Source of the DNA: Trichuris trichiura
Lineage: Eukaryota > Nematoda > Enoplea > Trichinellida > Trichuridae
DNA: 64,000 bases
Direction of reading: 5' to 3'
Assembly: GCA_037903355.1 (NCBI GenBank)
Contig: JBAJFE010000026.1
Span: 2,170,001 to 2,234,000 of the forward strand
In this document: positions 25,332 to 37,423 of the stretch, in pieces
Position numbering within the stretch: position 1 is the stretch's first letter
How the letters are laid out: each line of letters begins with the position of its first letter
Notes under the pieces: model-generated
Seen by the model: the letters and a program-made list of their open reading frames with translations, nothing else
The model's database searches: none
What the model was told of the DNA's origin: nothing
Made by a program: the position numbers and the translations under genes

Positions 25332-28300
25332 GACTTCATAATGGCTGCGGTTACGACCTTTAGTATCTTAGTTAAACTGTTCATCTAAAACATGTCCAAT
25401 GGTTACCTATGTTCACCAGTTTTGACGTAGATAAAATAAGCTTGCTTTACAGTTTGTAAACTACAGAAAAGTGCGTTGGAACATGACTGTTTCTCGTGTT
25501 AATAGCTGTGCATCTTTTTGCTAAGGGTTTTGGTTGGAGCTGCGAGAAGTGAACAGAAGTTAAACCAGACCAATATTGAATCATCTGGAGGATTGTAAGT
25601 TAAAAATAAGCGCATGAATACGGGTCGTATCAAGTTCGCTGATATGATTATACTCCGTCATCACCATACTGGATTTTGGTATCTGGTCTCAGAGTTGCCA
25701 TCACCAATGCTACTCAAAACTTCGAGTTGTGGAAGTACCTGGAAGCATAAACAAACGTTTTTAGACGAAATACTGATATATTGCATTATTTTGACTTTCG
25801 CTTCGCACCAATATTTGATGGTCAAAACAAAGTTACTTCAAATGCTTAGAGCTCATCTTACTCTTGAAATGGCTTTTCATTGTTAAGAAATATTATTCAC
25901 AGCCTTTACTAAGCTGGCATATTTTCACTCTGTTAACATTTAATGGGTGCACGATCTTTTTCTCTATGCCTTGATTCTTACTAATCGGACCTGAGGCCTG
26001 ACATCTGCCGGTTACCTCCTCAGATTTAGGATAGGCTGCATTATACACGCCATGCAAACCTAAAAAGTGCAAATGAAGGCCAGAAGAAATGAAACCGTCA
26101 TCGAAAAGAAGCCTTCAAAGCGTGACTGGCATAACATAATGCAACCTAAGCTAAAGCCTGAACAAGAGGTGGCCAAATGGCGACAGTCATAACCGACATT
26201 AATCGTCAGACTCATTTAGTACAAACCATGCCTGCGTGAAACATGTTGCTTCCACTAAATTATCTGATATTGTCTTGTTGAAGCGTTTTTTGAACGTAAC
26301 TTTCAGATTGATCAAGTTTCGTCAATGGGACGCGCTAATAACAAAAAGTACTTCCAAAAAGGTTTTCTCAACTAGAAATTACTGCGTGGTTCCATATGAA
26401 CCATTACCAATCAGCAAACAGTCGATCTTCCGAAGTGAAAGGATTACTCTGTCGAGGTTATATATGACGATATTCATATAACAGATTCCACAACAGTCAC
26501 CTGTAGGCGCATTTTTGCCACTTATTTTTCCATGAGCACTTTCAGAAAAATCGGCTAGGAAAGCTACGCTATTTTCTTCAAGAAAAAATCGCGGAACTAG
26601 CCCTGGCTGTTGAAAGGAAGAACTAAGACAAAATAAAATTTGTGCTGTCCTAATTTTTTAAAGTTTACATGCAGATAACATTTCTGCATATTTATTATAG
26701 CAGCAAACAAAGCACAATGACCGTACGAACGTTATAACATGGAAACCATATGCATGAAGTGTTCGCAAGCGTGTTCTGTTACTGTATCGCAACCGTGTGC
26801 TGATTGTACACAAAGTTTTGCACTGTTCTGTTTAGAATGGCTGCGGAGATGAGCCCGGAAACGTGTGTACACGATAGTCAAACAGTAACTGCCACACAGC
26901 AAAATGTAGTATGCAACTGTTTATACTATCCATTTAAAGACTGTGAGTTGCGTTTCAGGTTGGATCTGAAATAATTGCTCGTCCGAGTATGCGATTAATA
27001 TTGCGACCCGATCCCACACGTCGACATGTGAGCTGGGCAAGTGGAACGGTTGACAACGAGCACTTAAACCGAAAAAAGTCGAAGTGTGAGTGATCGTACA
27101 AGAGTTCATTACCCTTTCGTTTTGAACGTTTAGGCTGCTGCGTTTACGTTAAGCCGAAGAAATTTGACGAATCGAGTAGCGAAGATGAAGAGGAGCTAGA
27201 CTGTGCTCATTGTAGTGGTCATGTTGAGAAACGTGTGCAGCGTAAACCTCATGACAGAGAAAAACAACCGCCAGGCCAGCCCTGCCAGCATTAAAAGACA
27301 GCTTGATGTTGCTCGGTCGGTGTCCTGACTTGGGCGTTGTTATCTACGTTTTTGATTCTCCATTCATGGTCAGTGTATCATGTCCCCTCTTAAGTACACC
27401 AACCTAGACATTGTAGCAATCTCTCAGTACTCATCGTAATGCGGGTATAAGAGTGAGAGTAAAGAGCAGCGTAACTTATTCGTTATAACGCGTTCTCATC
27501 CTATTAGCAAAGTTGCGAAGTGTGCGTTGTTATTGTGTGGTAGGTAACATAATATGGAAACATTCCAGATTCTTATTGTTGCTGTGGACGAATCGTTGCT
27601 GATGGTGGGATCAAAGTTTAAGGTGGAAAATTTGGGTAAGCTTATCAAAAACACGTTTATCAGAACAGTAGAATCGGTCTAGGTACGAATGGGGTATTCG
27701 AGGCATCAACTGTACGATTCTGCACCAACCGTCTCATTACGTGACTCAGTGTACTCGCGGGGAATAAAAGTTGTTTTAGCTTTTTACGGGACGTTTAATT
27801 GGAAGTAGGATAGTTTTGTTGCAACTTTTTGCGTAGCAAGATGCTTAAAGCAATTTTGAGAACGTTTTGTATCAACATACATGAGAAGAAAAGTGATATG
27901 GTTGATTATGTTGTGCTGTCATATTTTTCATTCAGGCTACTGACCTGAACTGTACCAACAGCTTAGATGGTAATAGGTTGAACAGCTTAGTTTGAAGAAA
28001 GCAAGCTTCAGTTGTCACGGATCCAAGTCACCTCTTACGATATGACCGCAGAACAGGATGTAAGTTTTAAGCCATCCAAACGCTGAAGATATGATTTCTT
28101 TTAACGACTTCTTGAAATTTCACGTTTTAAGGTAGGGGTGTTTTTTAAACGTTTTTGGACATAGATTTCGGACCCTCCCTAACCTCGTCTGACCATTGAA
28201 TATGCATTTCATTCCATTTCCGTCTGACCGTTATGTAGATGGACCGGTTACACGCTCACGATTTGACGCACAGAACTTGGTTCGTACTACTAAGCCAGCC

Positions 28301-28867
28301 GTTAAGCTGCGACTATACCTCCGCGCTGGTTGATGGTATTTGCAATTTCAAATTTAACCCTGACTCTGTGAAGTCAACTTATTCCACTGTTAAAACATGC
28401 CGCAGTTCTCAGAAATTATGCGAAGTTTTAACTGTTTAGCAGAAAACTCGTAATACTCATACCTTTTTTTTCTTTAATCCCGGTTGTTGGGAGCAATTTA
28501 GGCCGCATCCTAGTGCAAGAGCTGCTTGGCTGAACCTGTGAATCAAACTGATGGTGCGTTCACGTTGATGTTCAGCTTTGACTATGTACCACCGTTGGCG
28601 GTGGATCTCAAACAATTGAGTTTTGCAATTTTAAAATATGCTACTTGCTGATGTATTGATGTATTTCACTAACTCGTTAGGAACAAAATTTATTTGCTCA
28701 CAGTAGAGTTTGGCTTCCTTGACTTTCGAACTCCATCACTGGAGAATGAGAGCTCGTTTTTTGAAAAAAGTTATATTTCATTCGCTTCTTACATTTTGAA
28801 AATCTAAGCTGCCAGTGTTAGGACTATTACAATGAAGATTTTTCTTTTTTTCTTCTTCTTAACGATT

Positions 28868-29450
28868 GTTTTTTTAAAACGTTTCTTGTATGAAAAATGC
28901 CGTTTTTTCAACCCGTTTTTTGAGATTTACAAGAGACGTTTAAAAATTTTTACAAGAAACGTTTTTAAAAAAAACCTGTTTAGAAGAAGGGAGAAAAACA
29001 AAATCAAAGTGCAGGCGGGCACAAAAAGAAAAATAGGACAACGAAAGGAGCAGAAGAAAGAAGACAGAGTTATGGGGAAAATGGAAAGTTTAAAACCCGA
29101 TTTGTTTAAAAAGGCGGGTATATATGGTTGGTTCGCTCGTTGCTCCTCTTTTTTTATTGTGCTGTCGTCGCGGAAGATTGGTTGGACGCCCGCTGCACTG
29201 TCTGACTGACAAGGTGGGACCAAGGCTAGACGGCTCAAGAGAGAGCTGACAGCTGCGGTCTCAGCTGACGTTGGTTGAAGCTGGTCGGAGGGGCTTGCAA
29301 CCATGAAGACCGGCCAGGCATACGCACTCCTAGCGCTGAAGACGGGTCCTGGAGTGACCAGAAAGCTCCAGACTTAACGTTTATGCAATGAACGTTATTT
29401 TAAAGACGAGTTGAAAGAACCGCTTAAAAAATTTTTACAAGAAACGTGTT
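28868..29450. repeat. repeat cluster with inverted and direct copies
   Basis: The motif ATTTTTACAAGAAACGT occurs at about 28947 and again at about 29429 in direct orientation. A third, inverted copy (AAAACGTTTCTTGTA) lies at about 28876. They bracket about 500 bp that turns abruptly from A/T-rich low complexity into a GC-rich part (about 29165-29330). This arrangement looks like a non-autonomous mobile element with short terminal repeats; the hammerhead-like hairpin at 29333 lies just inside the outer copy. No transposase is visible. Confidence 0.45.
29333..29369 (+). ncRNA. hammerhead-like hairpin motif, copy 1
   Basis: Shares the pattern CTGA(A/T)GA-CGGGTC-loop-GACC-GAAAGCTCC with three other sites in this window. 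Here the stem is GGTC/GACC with an imperfect closing pair. CTGAAGA replaces the catalytic CTGATGA of hammerhead ribozymes, so it is probably inactive. Confidence 0.4.
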
Positions 29451-30226
29451 ACAATCAATTTCACAATGCGTATACGAAAAACAATTAACGAGACGGAATG
29501 GCCGAATGGTCAAAAGTCAGCAAGCGATTGAATTATTTCAAGGATTGGAAAAGTAGTCTTGAAATGCCCTTGCTCACCCATGAGTACTAACGTTTAGAAA
29601 TTATTTTAAAGACTGCATACTTTGACAAAAGTCCCGCATCCCTTTCTCAGCAAGGGCACTTGACAATACCGATTTCAAAATATCTTAGAAGCAGATGCTT
29701 GATGACTGTTGATCCATTTAGAACTTTGTCCAAGTTTTAAGCCTTGAATACTAGTAGGAAAATGGTATCCTCTCAAGACTACATGAATAGCGCGAAGTGA
29801 CTAGATGTGCATTCCCAAAAAATTTGAAGTGTGATAGGTTTCTAGATGTTATCAAGCGAACGCCTTTATTGCATAGTCTTAATTTAACCTGATGAAAAGT
29901 TGACCGGTGACAACGTTACCGAGTTTTTTGGAACTTCCTGAAACTGTTGATTTTGTTGTACTTTTTAGACGGTGCAAATAGCTCCTATTATGCTTCACTC
30001 AGGCAAAATGTTCTTGCAAATGTGAACGTTATGCCGATTTTGCGCAGTATTTGACCGTTTTTGTTTTACTAAAGACATTTTCGCAAGTGCTTTCCGTGCA
30101 GGTAAGTGCTTTGTTTGGCTTTGCTTTTCGTTATTTTTACGCGTTTTCAATTTTACGTTTATTTTACTTGACATTATTTCCCGAAGCAAATTTCAGCATC
30201 ATGCGCAGTAACGTTAAATACTACTG

Positions 30227-30232
30227 TTTATT
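30227..30232 (-). promoter_or_regulatory. candidate poly(A) signal of the collagen IV gene
   Basis: AATAAA on the minus strand, about 250 nt after the collagen stop codon. It is the nearest canonical signal I found downstream of that gene. Confidence 0.45.
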
Positions 30233-30483
30233 GGTCAGTGAGACAAGCGAGCACATTCGCGTTTTATTGTTCTGTTCTTCTCGAAAACAATGTCGATATC
30301 ACAGACGGTCGTCTTAATCGTGGTCAAGTTATTTGGCGGCAGGCATAGAACATACGGCACGTTGAGAAAATGTCATCGTCTTACGCTTGTGAAATTCAAA
30401 CACGGAAGGCTTAGCATTAACAGAGCGATGCTCTTTTTTAGGCTTATTGACGTCAAAAAAATCATTTGTACGTTTAGGCAACT

Positions 30484-33400
30484 TCAGCTTTCCAACGGTG
30501 GTCTTTTCATGCAAACCTGACAACGGCTAATGCGCTGTTTCAGGCCGCCGGCTTTTAACGTCTCAGAGAAAGGCTTTTTGAACATTTGGTTCTAAACAGA
30601 ATATGCTTATCGCATATATCATTCTCAAACGTTCTCATTCTTACCTTGTCAATCACGGCTAGCCAGAAGGCGTGATTTGTTGCGTAATGATTACAAGTTC
30701 CACGGCCATGGCATTCAATGAATGGAATTGCGCGGAAGTCTTCCAAGCATGAACCAGGTGACTGCAAATCTTGGCCGGTACCTTCAGCGCCCGCAGCAGT
30801 GTGCTGAAAGTAATTTAGCGAGTTTAGTTTCATTCGAGAACAATGATTCATAGCCTCGTACCATTATGAAACTGTAGCCGGACCAAACTGCATCCCATCC
30901 TTGAGGACAAACGGGAATGTCACTAGTCTGACTATGCACTGCTATTATTTGCGTCGGAAGTTCACATACTACACATCTGCTTATGTACGGTCGCACAGCG
31001 TAACCGGTTACTGGAGCCATCGAAGCGGTCATAGGTTCTTTCGTTGCCAACCAGTATGTGTAGTCGTTTCTAGAGGCTATGTTACATTCGTTATTCAGAT
31101 TACACGGCATGAACGGCATGGTACTGAATCTTTGAAGACAGCTTCCCGGCAAGCCTGGGGAGAAAACGTGTCGCACTTTGTATGTAGCACAGGCAAGCTT
31201 ACCTAGATCTTGTCCAGCCGATTTTCCGTCGCCTTGTATGTACAAGAGGGAATAGCCGACCCATAGTTGGGATGTTCCTGACGGACACTGCGGGACGTCG
31301 GTTGTTTGAGAGTGGCGGGCGAAGAAGAAACCTCGGCTAGGAGCAAGTCGTCCCCTAACACCTGGGACACCTGGATATCCAGGGGGACCGGGCAAACCTG
31401 GCATTCCCATTTTTCCAGGATATCCAGCGTCACCGTGTAGTCCTTTCGCACCAGGTAAACCAGGTCTTCCAGGAATTCCTGACAAACCCGCTTCACCTCG
31501 AGCACCACGTACACCAGGAGGTCCCGTTAAGCCACGTTTTCCGGCAAGTCCAGGAGGCCCTTGACTTCCAGGTTCGCCAGGTGGTCCAGGAGGACCAACA
31601 GGCCCTGGCGTTTTTGTGTAGTCTATTGGACCCGGAAGACCGATATCACCACGATCACCTCTCTGTCCAGGCAACCCAGGTATGCCCGGAAAACCATCCA
31701 AGCCACGTTCTCCTTTCTGTCCAGGAATACCGAAATACCCATCGCGACCACGATCACCTGCTGGTCCTTGCTCGCCACTCAGACCACGTTCGCCTGGTGA
31801 ACCTGGATGTCCATTTGCACCAGGTTTGCCTGGATAACCTCGCGACCCAGGTCTTCCAGGTGTTCCTTTAAGTCCTGGAAATCCTGCATCGCCTTGTGGA
31901 CCAGGAAGACCAGGCGTGCCATATTTTCCTCGTTTTCCAGGTAGACCCATGAGTCCAACTTCACCCTTTCTTCCAGGTAAACCAGGGATACCTGCTTCTC
32001 CGCGTAAACCAGGTAGTCCAGGTATACCATCTTCTCCACGTTCGCCTTTTGATCCGGGTAAGCCTGGTTCTGATGCGCCAGCTGGACCCGGAATGCCGAC
32101 GTCACCTCTGGGACCTTTTCCCAATAGACCAGCTGCGCCCGGAATACCTGCATCCCCAACTGGTCCTGGGTAGCCTGGATTGCCAGGTTTCCCCACTTTG
32201 CCTTGCAGACCAGCAATTCCTTTCTCGCCAATCAATCCTGGAATTCCTGGGCGTCCAGGAAATCCCATCTCGCCTTGAAGACCTCTTTGTCCAGGTAGTC
32301 CGTCAGTGCCTTTCATGCCAACTAGTCCTGTTGGGCCGGACAGACCGGGTGTACCGGCAATGCCCTGTTCTCCTTTCGAGCCATGCCGACCTGGTGGTCC
32401 TTGTATGCCATCGATTCCAGGATTTCCTGGAACTCCAGGATATCCTTTTTGTCCAGCAACTCCACTTTCACCCTGTAACTGGTAGTGTACTCAAGAAGCG
32501 TTCGTCGGAACGTACCGGTAACCCTGGTCGACCTTGGCTTCCAGGTAGTCCCGGAGTTCCGGCCTCTCCTTTCCGACCTGGCAAACCTGGCAGTCCATCC
32601 GCACCACGTAGACCAAAGCTTCCCTGGACGCCTTGCTCTCCGGGAAATCCTAAAAATTGTTAGTTAACGCGAAAAATAATTAAATCATGACAAAGTAAAC
32701 CTTGTGCTCCACGGTCTCCCATTTGACCGGGAAAACCACGCTTTCCTTCTGGTCCAGGAAATCCTGGTTGTCCAGGTTCTCCATCAGCGCCAGGGAGTCC
32801 AGGAAGGGAATCACCTATTTCTCCTTTGATTCCTTGTACACCGTGAGGTCCTTGAGTTCCTGCAAATCCGACTGGACCAACCGGGCCTGCAGAAGAATGC
32901 CACTCAAACAGCATTATTTAATGACGGAACTTTCACTAGCCTGAATCTCCGATGTCACCATCGGGACCTCGTGCTGCTGCTGATCCTGGTTCTCCGGGAG
33001 CACCTTTTAACCCTCGAAAACCTGGTTCATTTTGTTCTCCTTTTTCTCCTGGTAGTCCCTGCTTTCCAGGAGCACCGGGTGAGCCTGCTTCTCCTGGTAG
33101 ACCTTTGAGGCCAATAATGCCAGGGAGTCCCGATTCTCCAATCAAACCGTCAACTCCAGGTTTTCCAGCGAAACCTACATCCCCTCTTGGTCCTGGCAAA
33201 CCTGGTCTGCCAGGTTCTCCGACTTTGCCGGCAGGACCCTTGAGCCCAGGCAAGCCAGGCATTCCGTCCATGCCAGGAAAGCCAGGTTCACCCCGAGCAC
33301 CAGTTAACCCGGGAGCTCCTGGTAGGCCGTCGGTACCGCGTTCTCCTTTCTGACCAGGTACACCGGGAACACCAGCGAAACCAATACGCCCCGGTTTGCC

Positions 33401-36400
33401 ACGGTAACCAGGGAGACCACCGTCACCAATTGGTCCCTTCAATCCTGGAAGACCAGGCATACCAGGCATTCCAGCGTCACCTGCAATTTACTTTTTTGTT
33501 TATATGAAAGAACTGATGCGAGAAACTTACCTTTAATTCCTGGATAGCCTTTCTGTCCTTGAACGCCCTCTATTCCCTCTTTACCAGGTATACCTGGCAG
33601 CCCGCTATCGCCTCTTTCTCCTTTAGGTCCGCTTGGTCCTTCTGCTCCGATAGGACCAACTATTGCTTCTCCTTTCATTCCCTAAGGTGAGAAAAGTAAC
33701 TGCAATTTTTACGACATTGTTTCATTTGAAAATTACTGCGTTGTTCACGCAATGTTCAGCAAGAAGCTTCAGTATCCGAATTTATCTGACACAAGTGAAA
33801 TAGATATGTGCAAAAAAAAATTCAAGTGATAAACAAATGAAACAGAGCAGCACGAATCGAAATTGCAATGCGCACAAGTTCATGTTGAAAGAATGGTTCG
33901 AACATGTTTCTCTGCTCTGAAGTAAACAGCATGTTTATTTGTGAACATCCTATTACTGCAGCATTGCTTCCTTGGTCGGAATAGGTAAAAACAAGGATAC
34001 GGAATAGGATAAGGAAGATATTTACAAACTTAAGACCGCTGATGACGGGTCTCGAATGACCCGAAAGCTCCGCAGTCTTCTTATATACATAACAAACGGG
34101 AACCAATCCGTAATAAAGTTTTTCATTATGAAAACAAGGATACTCACCTTTACTACGGTTACGCCAGGTATTCCATCTGCTCCTGGAGGCCCTGGCGGAC
34201 CATCGAGCCCAGGATATCCGGGGTCACCAGTTAATCCTGGCTCACCTTTGGGACCATGTGAACCTGGTAAGCCGATGAAGCCTGGTTCACCGGATGGTCC
34301 TATTGAACCGGTTAGCCCTGGTAGGCCTGGAGAACCTCGCTCGCCAGGAAGACCAGGAATCCCAGGTTCACCTTTCGGCCCAATCAATCCAGGTCTTCCT
34401 GGCAAGCCTGGAACGCCCTTGATTTCTCGGATAGGAGCTTCTGGTCCTGGCAAACCAACAGGACCATCCATTCCTGGTCGCCCTGGCTCACCGCGCGCTC
34501 CCTTGGCTCCGCTGATTCCAGGCAAACCGGGAAATGAGTCTCCAGGTTCACCTTTCATTCCAGGCTGTCCAATTTTGCCCATACGTCCATGCTTAGCCCG
34601 ACCGCCTACGACGCCTTGTTCGCCTTTCTGTCCCGGCATTCCTGGAAGACCAGGCGATCCATCTATTCCAGTATCACCGACTGGGCCCCGAAGGCCTGGA
34701 GCTCCAGGTGTTCCACGTTCTCCTTTGAAGCCAGGTAGGCCGGGTAATGACGCCACTGCAATGTAATCTCCGGGCTCTCCTTTTGCTCCAGCAAAACCAG
34801 GAAGGCCAGGGGAACCACGCGGACCCTTAAAGATACCGGTTTGTTTTCGAAGAACACTTGCTATTATTAATGAGACTTATACCTGCATTCCAGCGCCCCC
34901 TTCTTTGCCTGGCGCTCCTGGTCTCCCCTTGGGACCAGGCAGTCCCATTACACCTTCAGGACCTTGAACTCCGGGATAACCTGGTAGACCAGAGTCGCCT
35001 CGTTCGCCTTTTATTCCAGGCAAACCGTCTGGACATTTTCCACAATCTTCGCCACGCTCGCCCTTCGGGCCAGGTGCGCCAGGAGTTCCCGGTAATCCTA
35101 TCCGTCCAGCATCTCCCGGAGGACCAGCGAATCCTTCTTGTCCAGGAGGGCCGGTCAAAGGTTGACCAGCTCCGGGAGTTCCTTTAATGCCTAAATTTGT
35201 AAACGTAACTGCATAAGCGTGAGTTATGATTTGTTTCAGGGACTAAACCTGGTAATCCAGGATCTCCTCTATCACCAGGCCGACCTGGAATTCCATCAAC
35301 TCCAGGATTACCCTCCCGACCCGGTGGGCCGTAAACAGTTTCGCCCTTTTGGCCAGGTTCACCGGCAATTCCCTGAATGCCAGGCAAACCCGGAGGCCCA
35401 GCTTCGCCTCGCAGGCCGGGCAGTCCTTGAAAGAAAAATTAATTTTCCTTGTCACTTCGCAGCCCATTTACCGTCGCTTCCTCTTTCGCCTTTTTCGGAG
35501 TATCCCGGCGAACCGGGTTGACCGATCTCACCCAGCGGGCCGGGAAGACCGACTGGTCCGCGTTTTCCGATATAACCAGGTAAACCGTCTTTTCCTCGAT
35601 GTCCTTTTGGTCCCGGAAGACCGTCTGGGCCCTCCATTCCGGGCGCACCTTTCATGCCCCGACCAACACCGGCAACTCCTGGCGGGCCGGGGTCACCTTG
35701 AGGTCCTCGTCTACCAGGGTAACCTTCATCGCCAATCTCTCCTTTTTCGCCAGGAGATCCAGGCAGACCTGGCAAGCCAGCATCGCCTTTTTCACCTTTT
35801 GTCCCATGAAGTCCTCTGGTACCGTCTTTTCCTCTTTTTCCCTTAAGAATTGGTTGTTTCCATACACTTTGGACATCGTAGTTAATTTACTAGTTTTCCA
35901 CATGTTCCTGGGTCACCTTTAGAACCTTTCAGGCCAGGATATCCTGGTTCTCCATCAGTGCCTGGGAAGCCCGTCGGACCTACCGGACCAACATCACCTT
36001 TTTCTCCCTAAGAAATAAACAAAAATAGGTAACAGTGGAATAAGATGAAATAACCTACCTTCAGACCGGGTAAGCCTTCTTCACCGCGAACGAATTGGGT
36101 TCCTTGTAACTGCAGAGCTCCGGTACCTTGTCCAGGTGGACCTGGACTACCGGGCAGGCCGGCGGCTCCCTTTTCTCCTTTTTGTCCAGCTTTGAAAGAG
36201 CCCATGGCTCCCTTTGGTCCTGGCAAACCGTAAGGACCTTGTGGCCCCATCGCACCTTGCTCTCCTTTTTCGCCCTTTACGCCAGGCCTGCCAGGAATCC
36301 CGCTGGCGCCCTGTATTTAAAGAGATAACAATTCCTATAAGATTGCTGCAACACTGACCTGTTGTCCAGGCTTTCCTGGTTCACCTCGTTCTCCTTTCAC

Positions 36401-37423
36401 TCCTACCGAGTTGATACCACCGTCACCTGCATCTCCACGTGGTCCTTCAGGTCCGTCCGCTCCCGGAGCTCCACGGCCGCCAGAGAGACCGGGAAAACCT
36501 GGAAGCCCGGGGCGGCCCTACAGTGGTGTTATGGTAAGCGAATTGAATTACGTTCAGGAAGGACGAAAGAATGCTTACATCAGTTCCGTTGCAGCCAGGT
36601 ATACCCTGGGGTCCAGAGGGTCCCGGCAGACCGATCAGTCCGGGTATGCCAGCTGTTCCGCGTAAACCAGGTTCTCCTTGAGCACCCTCGATGAGAAATA
36701 AATCACTGACCCTTGAAAAATTTAGGCATTTATGCTATTCACTCTGTAGCCTTTCGCGCCTGCTGGTCCATGTTCGCCTTGTTGACCAGGCTGGCCCCTC
36801 ATGCCTTCAGGGCCTTCTTCTCCCATGAATCCTGGTTCACCAGGATGGCCAGGAAGACCTGGGAAACCACGATCACCCTGCAAAACGTCAAAGAAATGTT
36901 AACAACTATTCGGCGTTGAAACTGCATTTCCTGTTTTTCGTATCATCGTCCCAATGCGATGATGGGTTGTTGGAATGAACCAATTTTTACCAAAATGTAT
37001 AAATGTCCTTTAAAAATGTTTTATAACGAAGTTTGCTAATCTCAGTTATCTCGAGCTTTGGGTTAGTAAACATTTTGCAGTCAAAAATAACTCATTATTC
37101 AAGGAAGCGCTAAATATAGCACTTTAGCGTTCTTCTTGTTAGATCGCACATAGCAATAGGTGGTCTTAAAATAAACTATCTAAAAAGAAAGCGCTAAGGA
37201 CAATGAATATGCCCATTTAAAAAGATTAACCATTCAATGACGAAGGAAAGAGCAAGAAAGAGTTGAAAGTCGAGCTTACTCTTTCTCCTTTCTGTCCGGG
37301 GCATATACACGGGGGATAGCAGCCCTTGCAGTCCAATGGTACGGCAGCATTGACAGTTAGCTTGTTTCTTTCATACAGGAGGTAGAAAGAAAATAGGCAT
37401 ATTGCCGTAACCACCTTTCCCAT
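30484..37423 (-). CDS. collagen type IV alpha chain, complete (alpha-1/EMB-9-like rather than alpha-2)
   Basis: Structural subunit of basement-membrane collagen. Eighteen exons joined in phase give about 1,762 residues, near the usual chain length: 37280-37423, 36743-36877, 36579-36686, 36359-36517, 36059-36310, 35891-36007, 35472-35841, 35249-35425, 34883-35190, 34148-34825, 33531-33681, 32941-33480, 32701-32886, 32516-32649, 31203-32472, 30862-31154, 30645-30803, 30484-30591. It begins with a signal peptide, then the Cys-rich 7S segment ([18 protein letters not shown]). A Gly-X-Y helix follows with short interruptions, a Cys-bearing one (DCGKCPDG) and RGDS motifs. The NC1 domain has all 12 Cys, and EPM and MFKK match the sulfilimine partners. 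[13 protein letters not shown] and the lack of an insertion in CHGRGTC favour alpha-1; SCLEDF is alpha-2-like, so chain type is tentative. Every splice keeps the Gly-X-Y register; one intron starts with GC. Confidence 0.96.
33682..34147 (-). other. long collagen intron (between exons 10 and 11), 466 bp
   Basis: Bounded by a GTGAGT donor and a CACCTTAG acceptor. It contains no exon-like Gly-X-Y sequence; a hammerhead-like hairpin sits inside it on the opposite strand. The only other intron of this gene above 300 bp is the first (36878-37279), in which I see nothing. Confidence 0.8.
34032..34079 (+). ncRNA. hammerhead-like hairpin motif, copy 2 (closest to the functional core)
   Basis: AAGAC and GTCTT close the structure, and between them lie CTGATGA, a six-base-pair stem CGGGTC/GACCCG with loop TCGAAT, then GAAA. 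CTGATGA and GAAA are the invariant halves of a hammerhead core. Stem III is only GC/GC around TCC, and the base expected to be U before the cleavage site is A, so cleavage activity is doubtful. It lies in a collagen intron, antisense to the gene. Confidence 0.45.

Larger units (their letters stand above)
25332..30483. other. intergenic, no convincing gene
   Basis: Between the receptor and the collagen gene I see no supportable coding exon. An ATG-started 90-codon frame at 25614-25886 (+) has no recognisable feature. 26.5-28.8 kb is AT-rich and closed by stops. 28.87-29.45 kb holds the repeat cluster listed separately. About 250 bp downstream of the collagen stop lies its likely poly(A) signal. 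Confidence 0.6.

Noticed and set aside
29491..29580. tRNA-Ser/Leu-like start (TGGCCGAATGGT)
   Set aside because: Only an A-box-like word is present. No B box (GGTTCGA type) and no cloverleaf could be formed downstream.
31916..34766. Long plus-strand frames rich in Pro-Gly-Ser (for example 34056-34766, 32049-32663)
   Set aside because: They are antisense shadows of the collagen Gly-X-Y codons. The minus-strand exons join in phase with intact splice sites, and the NC1 domain exists only on that strand.
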